Below, piece after piece: positions 23,590-32,649 of a stretch of 64,000 nucleotides of DNA (positions within the stretch are counted from its first letter, which is position 1; every line of letters begins with the position of its first letter). The stretch is taken from positions 682,001 through 746,000 of the forward strand of contig NZ_JAUUUU010000001.1 in assembly GCF_030676955.1 (NCBI RefSeq). Reading direction: 5' to 3'. The position numbers and the translations under genes were made by a program. The stretch is from Porticoccus litoralis. Lineage in GTDB: Bacteria; Pseudomonadota; Gammaproteobacteria; Pseudomonadales; Porticoccaceae. The notes under the pieces are model-generated. The model did not search any database. It saw only the letters and a program-made list of their open reading frames with translations, and was not told the DNA's origin.

Positions 23590-26286
23590 TTAGCCTAGAC
23601 GTCCATGGCATTGTTTGTATTTTTTGCCGCTGCCGCAGGGGCAGGGGTCATTGCGCCCGACCTTGCGACCATCCCGCACAAACGGTTGTGGATTATTGCC
23701 CTGTTGCGGCTGAGCTTCACCACCGAGTGCGGAGACTTCCTCATGCTGCATCTGCAATTGCTGACGCTTCTGCTCCTCCAACTGGCGCGCCTCCATGGCA
23801 GCAACTTCTTCCGGACTACGCACCTGAACACGACTCAGGAAACGAACGGTATCCAGCTTGATGGATTCCAACATCTGTTGGAAAAGCTCGAAAGATTCCC
23901 GCTTGTACTCCTGCCGGGGGTTTTTCTGGGCATAAGCACGCAGACCAATCCCCTGACGCAAGTGATCCATGTTTGACAGGTGCTCCTTCCAGAGGGTATC
24001 CAGAACCTGCAGCATCACCTGTCGCTCAATGACGCGAATATCCGCACCCAGGGTTTCACACTTCTGCTGATACGCTTCGTTAGCCGCCTCGTGAATTCGC
24101 GTGCGCAACCCCTCCTCATGTAAACGATTATCTTCAGCAAGCCACGTCTGAATAGGCAACTTGAGCCCAAATTCTGCATACAGGTGGTCTTCCAGGCCGG
24201 GGATATCCCACTGCTCAGCCAGACTTTGCGGAGGAATATAAAAACTGATGGCACTGTCAATCACGTCATCGCGGATGTTACTGATGATGTCGGCAATATC
24301 GTCAGCCGCCAGCAATTCATTACGCTGTTGATAAATCACCTGACGCTGATCGTTGGCAACATCATCAAACTCAAGCAGGTGTTTACGAATATCAAAGTTG
24401 CGCCCTTCCACCTTGCGCTGGGCTTTTTCAATGGCGTTGGTGACCATGCGGTGTTCAATGGCTTCACCATTCTCCATACCCAGAGCACGCATCATGTTCT
24501 TCACACGATCCGATGCAAACAGGCGCATCAGCTGATCTTCCAACGACAGGTAAAAGCGGGATACCCCTGGATCGCCCTGACGTCCGGCACGACCCCGCAG
24601 CTGGTTGTCGATGCGGCGGGATTCATGGCGCTCTGTACCCAGAATGTGCAATCCTCCTGCCGCAATCACTTGATCATGGCGCTTTTGCCAGGCTTCCTTG
24701 ACCTGCTTCACCTGCTCATCGGTCGGATTGTCCATTGCAGCAACTTCAACTTCCCAGTTACCACCAAGCACGATGTCGGTTCCGCGACCGGCCATATTGG
24801 TAGCAATGGTCACAGCACCAGGCTGGCCCGCCTGTGCAATGATCTGTGCCTCTTTTTCATGGAATTTGGCATTGAGCACTTCATGGGGGATTTTCGCAGC
24901 AAGCAAGCGCTGAGACATCGCTTCAGAGGTCTCAATCGATGCAGTACCCACCAGCACAGGAGCACCTTTTTCCACGCAGGCGCGCACATCTTCAATCACC
25001 GCATCATATTTTTCGTCAGTTGTCAGGTAGATAAGGTCATTCAGGTCGGTTCTGGAAATGGGTTTATTGGTGGGTATGACCACCACGGCCAATCCATATA
25101 TCTGGTGAAATTCGTAGGCTTCGGTGTCGGCAGTACCGGTCATGCCTGCCAGCTTTTCGTAAAGCCTGAAATAATTCTGGAAGGTGGTCGAGGCTAACGT
25201 CTGGCTTTCGCTGTGGATGCTCACCCCTTCCTTGGCTTCAATCGCCTGATGCAGTCCCTCAGAGAGTCGACGGCCCACCATGGTACGGCCGGTGTGCTCA
25301 TCAATCAGGACAACCTGACCTTCCTGGATAATGTATTCCACGTCTTTGTGGAAAAGATGGTGAGCCCTGAGTGCCGATTGCACGTGGTGTAGCAATCCCA
25401 GGTTGCTGGCGTTATACAGACTATCACCCTGCTGAAGTAAGCCTTCACTTTCAAGAAGAGACTCTATTTTAGAATGTCCCTCTTCCGTTAATTCAATTTG
25501 TCGCGTTTTTTCGTCAACGATGAAATCACCGGGAACATCATCACTGTGGGGTTTGAGCAACGGCATCAGGCCATTCATACGCTTGTAGAGCGCCGAACTG
25601 TCCTGAGCGGCACCGGATATAATTAGCGGGGTACGGGCCTCGTCAATCAGGATCGAGTCGACCTCATCGACGATAGCAAACACCTGACCACGCTGGGTTT
25701 TTTCTTCCAGACGCAGCACCATGTTGTCACGGAGGTAATCAAACCCGAATTCATTATTGGTTCCATAGGTAATATCGGCCTGGTATGCCTGGTGTTTTTC
25801 CTCCAACCCCTGCTGGGAAAAAATTGTCCCTACCTGCAGACCCAAAAACTCATACACAGGTGCCATCCACTGGGCATCCCGCTTGGCAAGGTAGTCGTTC
25901 ACGGTAACAATGTGCACACCGGTGGCCGGGATGGCATTTAGGTAAGCCGCCAGCGTCGCCACCAACGTTTTACCCTCACCGGTACGCATCTCAGCAATGC
26001 GCCCTTCGTGCAGGGTAATACCGCCTATCAACTGCACATCGAAATGGCGCATGCCCAAGGTGCGTTGAGCAGCTTCCCGCACCGCGGCAAATGCCTCCGG
26101 CAAAAGTGCGTCAAGGCTCTCACCGCTACTGTAACGTTGTCGAAATTCGTCTGTTTTCGCTTTTAACTGTTCATCGGAGAGCGCGGTGATTGTTTCTTCC
26201 AGAGCATTGATCTGTTTGACAAGTTTTGACATCCGCTTGATTTCGCGGTCATTTTTAGTGCCAAACAACGTCTTTAAGAGTTTCAT
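23590..26286 (-). CDS. secA: Preprotein translocase ATPase SecA
   Basis: Motor ATPase that drives unfolded proteins through SecYEG. It has 898 residues. It shows Walker A MRTGEGKT, TVNDYLAKRD, the DEAD-type DEVDSILIDEARTPLIISG, TNMAGRGTDIVLGG and the C-terminal SecB/zinc domain with CPCGSGKKYKQCHG. The start is the ATG at 26286 (MKLLKTLFGTKNDREIKRM). No SecM-like leader lies upstream; the preceding gene is an M23 peptidase. The two are separated by 72 bp. Confidence 0.99.
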   Translation of the reverse strand: MKLLKTLFGTKNDREIKRMSKLVKQINALEETITALSDEQLKAKTDEFRQRYSSGESLDALLPEAFAAVREAAQRTLGMRHFDVQLIGGITLHEGRIAEMRTGEGKTLVATLAAYLNAIPATGVHIVTVNDYLAKRDAQWMAPVYEFLGLQVGTIFSQQGLEEKHQAYQADITYGTNNEFGFDYLRDNMVLRLEEKTQRGQVFAIVDEVDSILIDEARTPLIISGAAQDSSALYKRMNGLMPLLKPHSDDVPGDFIVDEKTRQIELTEEGHSKIESLLESEGLLQQGDSLYNASNLGLLHHVQSALRAHHLFHKDVEYIIQEGQVVLIDEHTGRTMVGRRLSEGLHQAIEAKEGVSIHSESQTLASTTFQNYFRLYEKLAGMTGTADTEAYEFHQIYGLAVVVIPTNKPISRTDLNDLIYLTTDEKYDAVIEDVRACVEKGAPVLVGTASIETSEAMSQRLLAAKIPHEVLNAKFHEKEAQIIAQAGQPGAVTIATNMAGRGTDIVLGGNWEVEVAAMDNPTDEQVKQVKEAWQKRHDQVIAAGGLHILGTERHESRRIDNQLRGRAGRQGDPGVSRFYLSLEDQLMRLFASDRVKNMMRALGMENGEAIEHRMVTNAIEKAQRKVEGRNFDIRKHLLEFDDVANDQRQVIYQQRNELLAADDIADIISNIRDDVIDSAISFYIPPQSLAEQWDIPGLEDHLYAEFGLKLPIQTWLAEDNRLHEEGLRTRIHEAANEAYQQKCETLGADIRVIERQVMLQVLDTLWKEHLSNMDHLRQGIGLRAYAQKNPRQEYKRESFELFQQMLESIKLDTVRFLSRVQVRSPEEVAAMEARQLEEQKRQQLQMQHEEVSALGGEAQPQQGNNPQPFVRDGRKVGRNDPCPCGSGKKYKQCHGRLG

Positions 26287-26358
26287 TATCTAATCCACAT
26301 CAATAGGTGCGCATCTGCGCAGAATGTTTTCGAACCAGGGAGGAGATAGAGAGGGGTG

Positions 26359-27282
26359 TTAGCGGATGGTACGGCGAATATAGCTGGCGGGGTCGACGGC
26401 CCGACCATTTTTATACACTTCAAAATGCACGTGGGGACCGGTGGAGCGGCCACTGCTACCCATGAGGGCGACCACTTCACCTTTCTTGACGACATCGCCC
26501 ACTTTGACCAGGTTTTCGCTGTTGTGAGCATAGCGGGTGGCATAGCCTTCACCGTGATCAAGCTCTACCATCTGGCCATAACCATTGCGCTCGCCTGACC
26601 ATGTCACGACGCCCGCAGCAACTGCGATAATTTCAGACCCGGCTTTGCCTGCAAAATCGACACCGTTGTGCCAGGCTCGGTGACCAGTAAAAGGATCCGT
26701 GCGGCGACCAAAGCGGGATGACAGCCAGCCCTTTTTAATGGGGCGGCCAGTGACCGCACTCTGGCGTTGCACATTGCGATCCATCATCAGAGATTCAAGA
26801 ATACCCAATTGACTTTCGCGACTGTCCAGTTGCTCTTCAAGCTGCTGGAAAAGGGCTTCCAGTTCAGTGTGCTGATAGGACTGCAGAGAATCCTGTTCTG
26901 GACCACCCACAGCGGGCTGCTGGCCAAAATCAAACTCACCATCTTCCAGGCCAGCCACTTCAGAGAGGCGCTCACCGAGTGCATCCAACCTCACCAAGCG
27001 TGCCTGAAACTCCGCCAGCTTAAGGGTGATGGCTTTGACCTTTTGCTGTGCATCCTCACGCCCGAGATCCAGTTCGGACTGCTGCTGTTCCAGTTCCTGA
27101 CGCATGGAGTTGATAAGGGTGATATCAATGGGATGGTTGCCGCTAGCGAGCAACGAGCCAATCAATATGCCGCCCGAAATGGGGAGGCCCAGCAAACACA
27201 GGGACAACAGCGCCTTGGCCCAGTTACTGAGCACCATGGAGCGGGTCGTCCCCTTGCGATTACTGATAAATATAATTTTCAC
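26359..27282 (-). CDS. M23 (LytM-type) peptidoglycan metallopeptidase
   Basis: A 307-residue membrane-anchored zinc endopeptidase-type protein in the position held by PA4404-like genes between secA and lpxC. A hydrophobic helix (~22-48) is followed by a coiled-coil region (~60-170) and a C-terminal M23 domain. The Zn ligands appear intact: the His of HNGVDFAG, its Asp, and HVHFEV near the end (GPHVHFEVYKNGR). The presence of all ligands suggests an active enzyme rather than an EnvC-like activator. It probably cuts peptidoglycan cross-links during growth or division. Confidence 0.92.
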   Translation of the reverse strand: MKIIFISNRKGTTRSMVLSNWAKALLSLCLLGLPISGGILIGSLLASGNHPIDITLINSMRQELEQQQSELDLGREDAQQKVKAITLKLAEFQARLVRLDALGERLSEVAGLEDGEFDFGQQPAVGGPEQDSLQSYQHTELEALFQQLEEQLDSRESQLGILESLMMDRNVQRQSAVTGRPIKKGWLSSRFGRRTDPFTGHRAWHNGVDFAGKAGSEIIAVAAGVVTWSGERNGYGQMVELDHGEGYATRYAHNSENLVKVGDVVKKGEVVALMGSSGRSTGPHVHFEVYKNGRAVDPASYIRRTIR

Positions 27283-27320
27283 AGTCTATTGGCATCATCT
27301 ACTGATCGCTGTTAGCCAGA

Positions 27321-28235
27321 CTATACGGTAAGCAGCGGTTTCATATATGAGATCGGCGCCTCATCTTCATCATTTTCAAAGGTGACCACTTCCCAGGCAT
27401 CTTTCTGGGCAATCAGCTCCCGCAACGAAGCATTGTTCAACCCATGGCCTGATTTGTGGGCAACGAACTCGCCGATCAGACTATTGCCAAGCAAATACAG
27501 ATCGCCGATAGCATCAAGGATCTTGTGCTTCACAAATTCGTCTTCGTAGCGAAGACCGTCCTCATTTAACACCTGATACTCGTCAACGACAATAGCATTG
27601 TCCATACTTCCACCACGGGCCAGGCCCATGGAGCGCAAATATTCAATCTCGTGCATAAAACCAAACGTACGGGCACGGCTGACTTCTTTAACAAAAGAAG
27701 TAGTACAAAAATCCACCTCAGCTTTCAGGGTACGGTTATGAAAAACCGGATGGTCGAAGTCAATAGAAAAGCTGACCTTGAAACCATTGAACGGCCGAAA
27801 GGATGCGGTCTTGTCGCCATCGGTCACGGTCACCGGGCGCTTGATGCGAATAAACTGTTTCGGTTCTTCCTGCTCGCGGATGCCCGCAGACTGTAACAGG
27901 AAGACAAAAGGTCCGGCGCTGCCGTCCATGATCGGCACTTCGGGCGCGGTCACATCGATAATGGCATTATCGATGCCCAGTCCCGCCATGGCGGAAAGCA
28001 GGTGTTCAACCGTAGAAACTTTGACGTCGCCGTTGACCAGTGTGGTGGACAGGGTGGTTTCACCCACATTCTCTGCCTTGGCAAAGATTTCGACCACAGG
28101 ATCGAGGTCGGTGCGGCGGAAAATAATACCGGTATTAACGGGGGCGGGATGTAAAGTCAGGTACACTTTTTCGCCAGTGTGCAAGCCAACACCCGTGGCG
28201 CGAATCATATTATTCAGGGTACGCTGTCGAATCAT
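27321..28235 (-). CDS. lpxC: UDP-3-O-acyl-N-acetylglucosamine deacetylase LpxC
   Basis: Zinc enzyme for the committed step of lipid A synthesis. It has 304 residues (E. coli 305). Zinc ligands are H78 (TVEHLLSAM), H237 and D241 (KHKILDAIGD), and the general acid/base His is H264 (KSGHGLNN). PIMDGSAGPF is conserved. The ATG at 28235 starts MIRQRTLNNMIRATGVGLHTGE. Its C-terminal degradation tag region ends ISYMKPLLTV. It follows ftsZ across a 152-bp gap with a hairpin, so it may have its own promoter. Confidence 0.98.
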   Translation of the reverse strand: MIRQRTLNNMIRATGVGLHTGEKVYLTLHPAPVNTGIIFRRTDLDPVVEIFAKAENVGETTLSTTLVNGDVKVSTVEHLLSAMAGLGIDNAIIDVTAPEVPIMDGSAGPFVFLLQSAGIREQEEPKQFIRIKRPVTVTDGDKTASFRPFNGFKVSFSIDFDHPVFHNRTLKAEVDFCTTSFVKEVSRARTFGFMHEIEYLRSMGLARGGSMDNAIVVDEYQVLNEDGLRYEDEFVKHKILDAIGDLYLLGNSLIGEFVAHKSGHGLNNASLRELIAQKDAWEVVTFENDEDEAPISYMKPLLTV

Positions 28236-28322
28236 GCCTTACCAATACCTGCAAGAAAAGCAGTGGAAATGAAAAACTGGCCGCAATACTAACAGATGTC
28301 TCCCCATAGCTCCATAAACGAA

Positions 28323-28352
28323 CTGCCAGCAGGTTCGAGGGGTAGCTGGCAG
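28323..28352. terminator. Hairpin between ftsZ and lpxC, weak terminator or attenuator
   Basis: CTGCCAGC and GCTGGCAG form a perfect 8-bp stem with a 14-base loop, 36 bp past the ftsZ stop. On the minus strand only a short TTCGTTTA follows, not a clean T run. It may lower read-through from the division cluster into lpxC, or act as an mRNA-stabilising stem. Confidence 0.4.
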
Positions 28353-28387
28353 CTCGTCTTTTACGGAAGCCTGATGCAGCCTTGCAA

Positions 28388-29572
28388 TCAGTCCGCCTGG
28401 CGACGCAGGAACGCGGGGATATCCAGGTAATCCATGTCTGCATCAGCACGGACATCCATTTTCCGCGCCACCGCTTCTCCACCACTGGGTCCGCGACGAA
28501 TCACAGTCGGCTTGTCCAGCACGTCGTAATCAGGCTCACCGGTAGTGGCTTTCCTGACATTGGGGGTCGGTGCCGGCCCATTATCAACAACCTTGGTTGG
28601 CTGCTTGCGCTCAATGCCCTGCCCCAGGCCAGTGGCCACCACGGTAACGCGCAGTTTGTCGCCCATTTCGGGATCGATAACGGTGCCTACCACAACAGTC
28701 GCATTATCAGACGCAAATGCCTCGACCGTATCGCCCACATCGGAGAATTCACCAAGTGAGAGATCCGGACCAGCGGTAATATTCACCAGAATGCCTCGGG
28801 CGCCCTGCAGGTTGATATCCTCCAGCAGCGGGCTATGGATCGCGGTTTCCGCGGCAATACGGGCACGATCTTCGCCCGTAGCTTCGCCTGTACCCATCAT
28901 GGCCTGCCCCATCTCGGACATCACTGTACGCACATCGGCAAAGTCGACGTTAATCATGCCGGGGCGGATAATCAGATCAGCAATACCCTGTACAGCACCT
29001 AACAGTACATCGTTGGCCGCTTTGAAGGCTTCCAGCAGACTGGTTGTTTTACCCAGTACCTGCAGGAGTTTTTCGTTGGGAACGGTGATCAGAGAGTCCA
29101 CCTTATCCTTCAACTCCACCAGCCCCTCTTCGGCAATCGCCATGCGCTTGCGACCTTCGAATACAAACGGGCGGGTGACCACCGCAACGGTCAGAATACC
29201 GAGCTCCTTGGCCACATCGGCAACGATGGGCGCCGCACCTGTACCCGTGCCACCACCCATACCGGCGGTGATGAACACCATATCGGCGCCCTGCAGCACA
29301 TCGGCGATACGGTCGCGGTCCTCAATGGCCGCATGGCGGCCCACCTCGGGATTGGCGCCTGCACCCAGTCCCTTGGTCAATCCATTACCCAACTGCAGGA
29401 TGGTGGCGCTGCCAATATCCTTCAGTGCCTGGGAGTCGGTGTTGGCACAGATGAACTCAACCCCTTCCACGGAGCTGTTCATCATGTGGCGCACGGCATT
29501 CCCGCCGCCGCCACCGACACCTATCACTTTGATTTCCGCGCTATCTGGCACGCTGTCAACGATCTGAAACAT
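28388..29572 (-). CDS. ftsZ: Cell division protein FtsZ (tubulin-like GTPase)
   Basis: Polymerises into the Z ring at midcell. It has 394 residues. The N-terminal GTPase domain shows GVGGGGGNAVRHM and the tubulin signature GMGGGTGTGAAP. The variable linker (~320-375) is followed by the conserved C-terminal peptide DYLDIPAFLRRQ, which binds FtsA and ZipA. The ATG at 29572 starts MFQIVDSVPDSAEIKVIGVG. It lies 42 bp downstream of ftsA, at the distal end of the dcw cluster. Confidence 0.99.
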   Translation of the reverse strand: MFQIVDSVPDSAEIKVIGVGGGGGNAVRHMMNSSVEGVEFICANTDSQALKDIGSATILQLGNGLTKGLGAGANPEVGRHAAIEDRDRIADVLQGADMVFITAGMGGGTGTGAAPIVADVAKELGILTVAVVTRPFVFEGRKRMAIAEEGLVELKDKVDSLITVPNEKLLQVLGKTTSLLEAFKAANDVLLGAVQGIADLIIRPGMINVDFADVRTVMSEMGQAMMGTGEATGEDRARIAAETAIHSPLLEDINLQGARGILVNITAGPDLSLGEFSDVGDTVEAFASDNATVVVGTVIDPEMGDKLRVTVVATGLGQGIERKQPTKVVDNGPAPTPNVRKATTGEPDYDVLDKPTVIRRGPSGGEAVARKMDVRADADMDYLDIPAFLRRQAD

Positions 29573-29614
29573 GGTTAGTACCCCTCGATTGGTCCTGTGT
29601 GAAATACCTGTTGA

Positions 29615-30853
29615 TTACAAATTGCCCTGAAACCAGCTTTTCAGCCGGGTGAAAAAACCTTCCTTACTACTTTCGCTGCGTCGGCTGGGGCGATTGCCTT
29701 CCTGTTGCTGCTGCATGCCGTACATCAGCAGACCGACGCCGGTGGAATAGATCGGGTTGTCGACAATGTCCGTCAACCCTTTGATGTTCTGTGGTGATCC
29801 CAGTCTGACGGGCATATGGAAGATCTCCTCCGCCAGCTCTACGACTCCTTCCATCTTTGCAGTGCCCCCCGTGAGTACGATGCCGGCCGCTACCAGGTCC
29901 TCAAACCCGCTGCGCCGCAACTCCGCCTGCACCAGGGTAAACAGCTCGTCATAGCGGGGCTCCACCACCTCCGCCAGAGCTTGGCGGGAGAGATCACGGT
30001 GTGGACGGTCGCCAACGCTGGGCACTTTGATGGTCTCGTCTGCACCGGCCATCTTGGCCAACGCACAGGCGTATTTGATCTTCAATTCTTCAGCGTGGGC
30101 CGTGGGCGTGCGCAGTGCATGCGCGATGTCATTGGTCACCTGATCACCAGCAATGGGAATGACACCGGTATGACGAATAGCGCCCTCGGTGAAAATGGCG
30201 ATGTCGGTGGTTCCACCACCAATATCCACCAGACAGACACCCAGCTGTTTTTCATCTTCCGTGAGCACGGCGTAGGAAGACGCCAGTTGCTCAAGGATGA
30301 TGTCATCCACTTCCAGGCCACAGCGGCGGATACATTTCTTGATGTTCTGCGCGGCATTGGCGGCGCAGGTCACCAGATGCACCTTGGCTTCCAGTCGAAC
30401 CCCGGACATGCCCAGAGGCTCCCTCACCCCCTCCTGGTTATCGATAATGAATTCCTGGGGCAACACATGAAGGATTTCCTGGTCTGCAGGAATCGCGACA
30501 GCGCGGGCGGCATCGATGACGCGCTCAATATCCAGTGTCAGCACTTCACGATCCCGGATTGCGACGATGCCGTGGGAGTTCAGGCTACGAATATGGCTAC
30601 CGGCAATCCCCGCGTAAACGGAGTGAATATGGCAGCCCGCCATCAGCTCCGCCTCTTCAATGGCGCGCTGAATGGAGTGCACAGTGGACTCAATATTGAC
30701 CACCACACCCTTTTTCAGGCCGGAAGATGGATGCAGGCCGGTACCAACAATTTCCAAAGTGCCACCGGGGCCGGCCAGGCCAACTATCGACACCACTTTG
30801 GACGTGCCAATATCCAGCCCAACGATCAACCTTTCATCACTAGAGTTCGCCAT
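29615..30853 (-). CDS. ftsA: Cell division protein FtsA (actin-like)
   Basis: Membrane-tethering, actin-fold ATPase that anchors FtsZ and recruits later division proteins. It has 412 residues. VGLDIGTSKVVSIVG (phosphate-1), CLVDIGGGTTDIAIF (phosphate-2) and IVLTGGTAKMEGV (adenosine) are present, along with the inserted 1C subdomain. The C-terminal amphipathic helix FFTRLKSWFQGNL is the membrane-binding tail. ATG 30853. It is 9 bp downstream of ftsQ and co-transcribed. Confidence 0.99.
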   Translation of the reverse strand: MANSSDERLIVGLDIGTSKVVSIVGLAGPGGTLEIVGTGLHPSSGLKKGVVVNIESTVHSIQRAIEEAELMAGCHIHSVYAGIAGSHIRSLNSHGIVAIRDREVLTLDIERVIDAARAVAIPADQEILHVLPQEFIIDNQEGVREPLGMSGVRLEAKVHLVTCAANAAQNIKKCIRRCGLEVDDIILEQLASSYAVLTEDEKQLGVCLVDIGGGTTDIAIFTEGAIRHTGVIPIAGDQVTNDIAHALRTPTAHAEELKIKYACALAKMAGADETIKVPSVGDRPHRDLSRQALAEVVEPRYDELFTLVQAELRRSGFEDLVAAGIVLTGGTAKMEGVVELAEEIFHMPVRLGSPQNIKGLTDIVDNPIYSTGVGLLMYGMQQQQEGNRPSRRSESSKEGFFTRLKSWFQGNL

Positions 30854-30862
30854 TTTTCGACC

Positions 30863-31690
30863 TCACACTTTTCCCGTAGACCCGGAGATACTCGTTAATT
30901 TCTGCTCTGCCCATCCACTGATATTCCCTTGCTCTTCCAGCCACTGCACCGCCACACCGTTGTCGTAGCGAATATCTACTCTGGCGATCTGCTCTGCCTT
31001 CTGCTTCAGCTCCTGCTCCCAGACCTCGAGAAAGCGGCGCATTTTTTCCATCACCTGATCACGACCGATAACCAGTTCCAGATCATTATCCAGTCGCAAC
31101 CACCAGGCACCGCGGTCATCCCGTTTCAGGGTGGCAATACGCAAACCGGAGTGCTGCAGTAACTGCACCATCTCCCGGTAGGATTTCATCAAGTGACGTT
31201 CGCTCTGGTCACCGCCCTGCAGCTTGGGCAAAAACGCCAGTGAGCTGTTGTCACCAATATCGCGCCGCTCGCCCCGCACATTGAGAAAACCCGTGTCCCC
31301 CCAGCGAGCGATGGGCACCTCTTCCGTCACGGTGATCACCAACCCGTCTGGCCAGCGCCGACTGACCCGGGCCTGGTGCACCCAAGGGTGGAGCTCCAGC
31401 TCACGGCGGATGGCCTGCAGGTCGAGGCTAAGAAAACCCCCGCTCACCAGCGGCTCCACCAATCGCTGAATTTCTGCCTGATCGACCTGAGCAAATTCCC
31501 CTTTCACCGCAATAACACCAATGGCGACATTGAGGCGCTCGTAGAGTTTCTCCACGCCCCAGCCTGCACCCAGCAGCGCTCCAACCAGCAACATCAGAGA
31601 AACAACCCGCGGCAGCCAATACAGCCTTTCCCGCAGCGCTGGTCTCGTCTCTTGGCGCATTGCACCGGTGTGTTGCCGATTAGCGATCAT
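30863..31690 (-). CDS. ftsQ: Cell division protein FtsQ
   Basis: Single-span inner-membrane protein of the FtsQBL complex that regulates septal synthesis. It has 275 residues from the ATG at 31690. A hydrophobic helix (~30-48, VVSLMLLVGALLGAGW) is followed by the POTRA domain (VKGEFAQVDQ...) and a beta-domain with VTEEVPIARWG and VDIRYDNGVAVQW. A nearer ATG at 31696 abuts the GGAG. The one at 31690 has GGAG at six bases, so I prefer it. It overlaps ddl by 11 nt. Confidence 0.96.
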   Translation of the reverse strand: MIANRQHTGAMRQETRPALRERLYWLPRVVSLMLLVGALLGAGWGVEKLYERLNVAIGVIAVKGEFAQVDQAEIQRLVEPLVSGGFLSLDLQAIRRELELHPWVHQARVSRRWPDGLVITVTEEVPIARWGDTGFLNVRGERRDIGDNSSLAFLPKLQGGDQSERHLMKSYREMVQLLQHSGLRIATLKRDDRGAWWLRLDNDLELVIGRDQVMEKMRRFLEVWEQELKQKAEQIARVDIRYDNGVAVQWLEEQGNISGWAEQKLTSISGSTGKV

Positions 31691-32627
31691 TCGCATCTCC
31701 GCTGAGACTGGTATCGAGAATTTTTAATACCAGCTCATCAAAACTGTATCCCGCCACCCGGGCAGCCATTGGCACCAGGCTGTGATCGGTCATGCCGGGC
31801 ACGGTATTCACTTCCAGCAGAAGAAATTCGCCGTCGGCGTTCGCCATCACGTCCACACGCCCCCAGCCACTGCAACCGAGACTACTGAAAGCGTTCAAAG
31901 CCAAGGCTTTCAACTCGCTTTCCCTTTCGTCGCTCAGACCACAGGGACACAAATACCGCGTATCGTTGGCCAGATATTTGGCATCGAAATCGTAAAAACC
32001 ATGGTCGGTTTCCAACTTGATCGGCGGCAAGACTTCGCCATCCAGAATCGCTACCGTATATTCCGCACCGCTGATCCATTGTTCTGCAATCACACTGCTA
32101 TCCAGTGCAGCCGCTTCTCGCCAGGCATTGCGTAACGCTTCAGGAGTGTCAGCTCGGGTCATTCCCAGGCTGGAACCCTCGTGCGCAGGTTTTACCATCA
32201 CCACGCCACCGAGATCCTGAAGGGTCTTAGCCCAGTCCGTCTCCCCTGTCAGGACGGCAAACTGTGCGGTTGGCAAGCCAACACCGTGCCAGAATTGTTT
32301 GCTGTGCAATTTGTCCATCGCGAGGGCAGAGGCAAACACCCCACTGCCGGTATAGGGCAGGCCCAGCAATTGCAGCGCACCCTGAAGAGAGCCATCTTCA
32401 CCACCCGGGCCGTGCAACATGATCAACACACGGTCAGGAGCCTGAGTCGACAATTGGTGAAGCAGGTCTGAACCAGCATCCAACGACACAAGGTCAACAC
32501 CGCTGCGTTCCAGGGAAGCAATAACTGCAGCGCCTGAAATCAGGGAGATCTCACGCTCGGCAGACGTTCCGCCGTACAGTACAGCGACCCGACCATATTT
32601 CTTTTGCATTGCTTCACTGACAGCCAT
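31680..32627 (-). CDS. ddl: D-alanine--D-alanine ligase
   Basis: Joins two D-Ala residues for the peptidoglycan stem, using ATP. It has 315 residues with an ATP-grasp fold. VAVLYGGTSAEREISL is the N-terminal motif, then LHGPGGEDGSLQGAL, VVMVKPAHEGSSLGMT, YTVAILDGEVLPPIK and the C-terminal LLLEVNTVPGMTDHSLVPMAA with metal-binding Asn/Glu. An internal Met at residue 7 (32609) is an alternative start. It sits between murC and ftsQ as in standard dcw clusters (ddlB position). Confidence 0.98.
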   Translation of the reverse strand: MAVSEAMQKKYGRVAVLYGGTSAEREISLISGAAVIASLERSGVDLVSLDAGSDLLHQLSTQAPDRVLIMLHGPGGEDGSLQGALQLLGLPYTGSGVFASALAMDKLHSKQFWHGVGLPTAQFAVLTGETDWAKTLQDLGGVVMVKPAHEGSSLGMTRADTPEALRNAWREAAALDSSVIAEQWISGAEYTVAILDGEVLPPIKLETDHGFYDFDAKYLANDTRYLCPCGLSDERESELKALALNAFSSLGCSGWGRVDVMANADGEFLLLEVNTVPGMTDHSLVPMAARVAGYSFDELVLKILDTSLSGDANDR

Positions 32628-32649
32628 AAATGCGCTCTGCTCTTCCCCG

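Noticed and set aside
24184..25197. A 337-codon plus-strand frame opposite secA
   Set aside because: Length comes from codon bias of secA; residues are unlike any protein family and no Shine-Dalgarno is evident.
29816..30898. A 360-codon plus-strand frame opposite ftsA
   Set aside because: Shadow frame on the complementary strand of a conserved gene.
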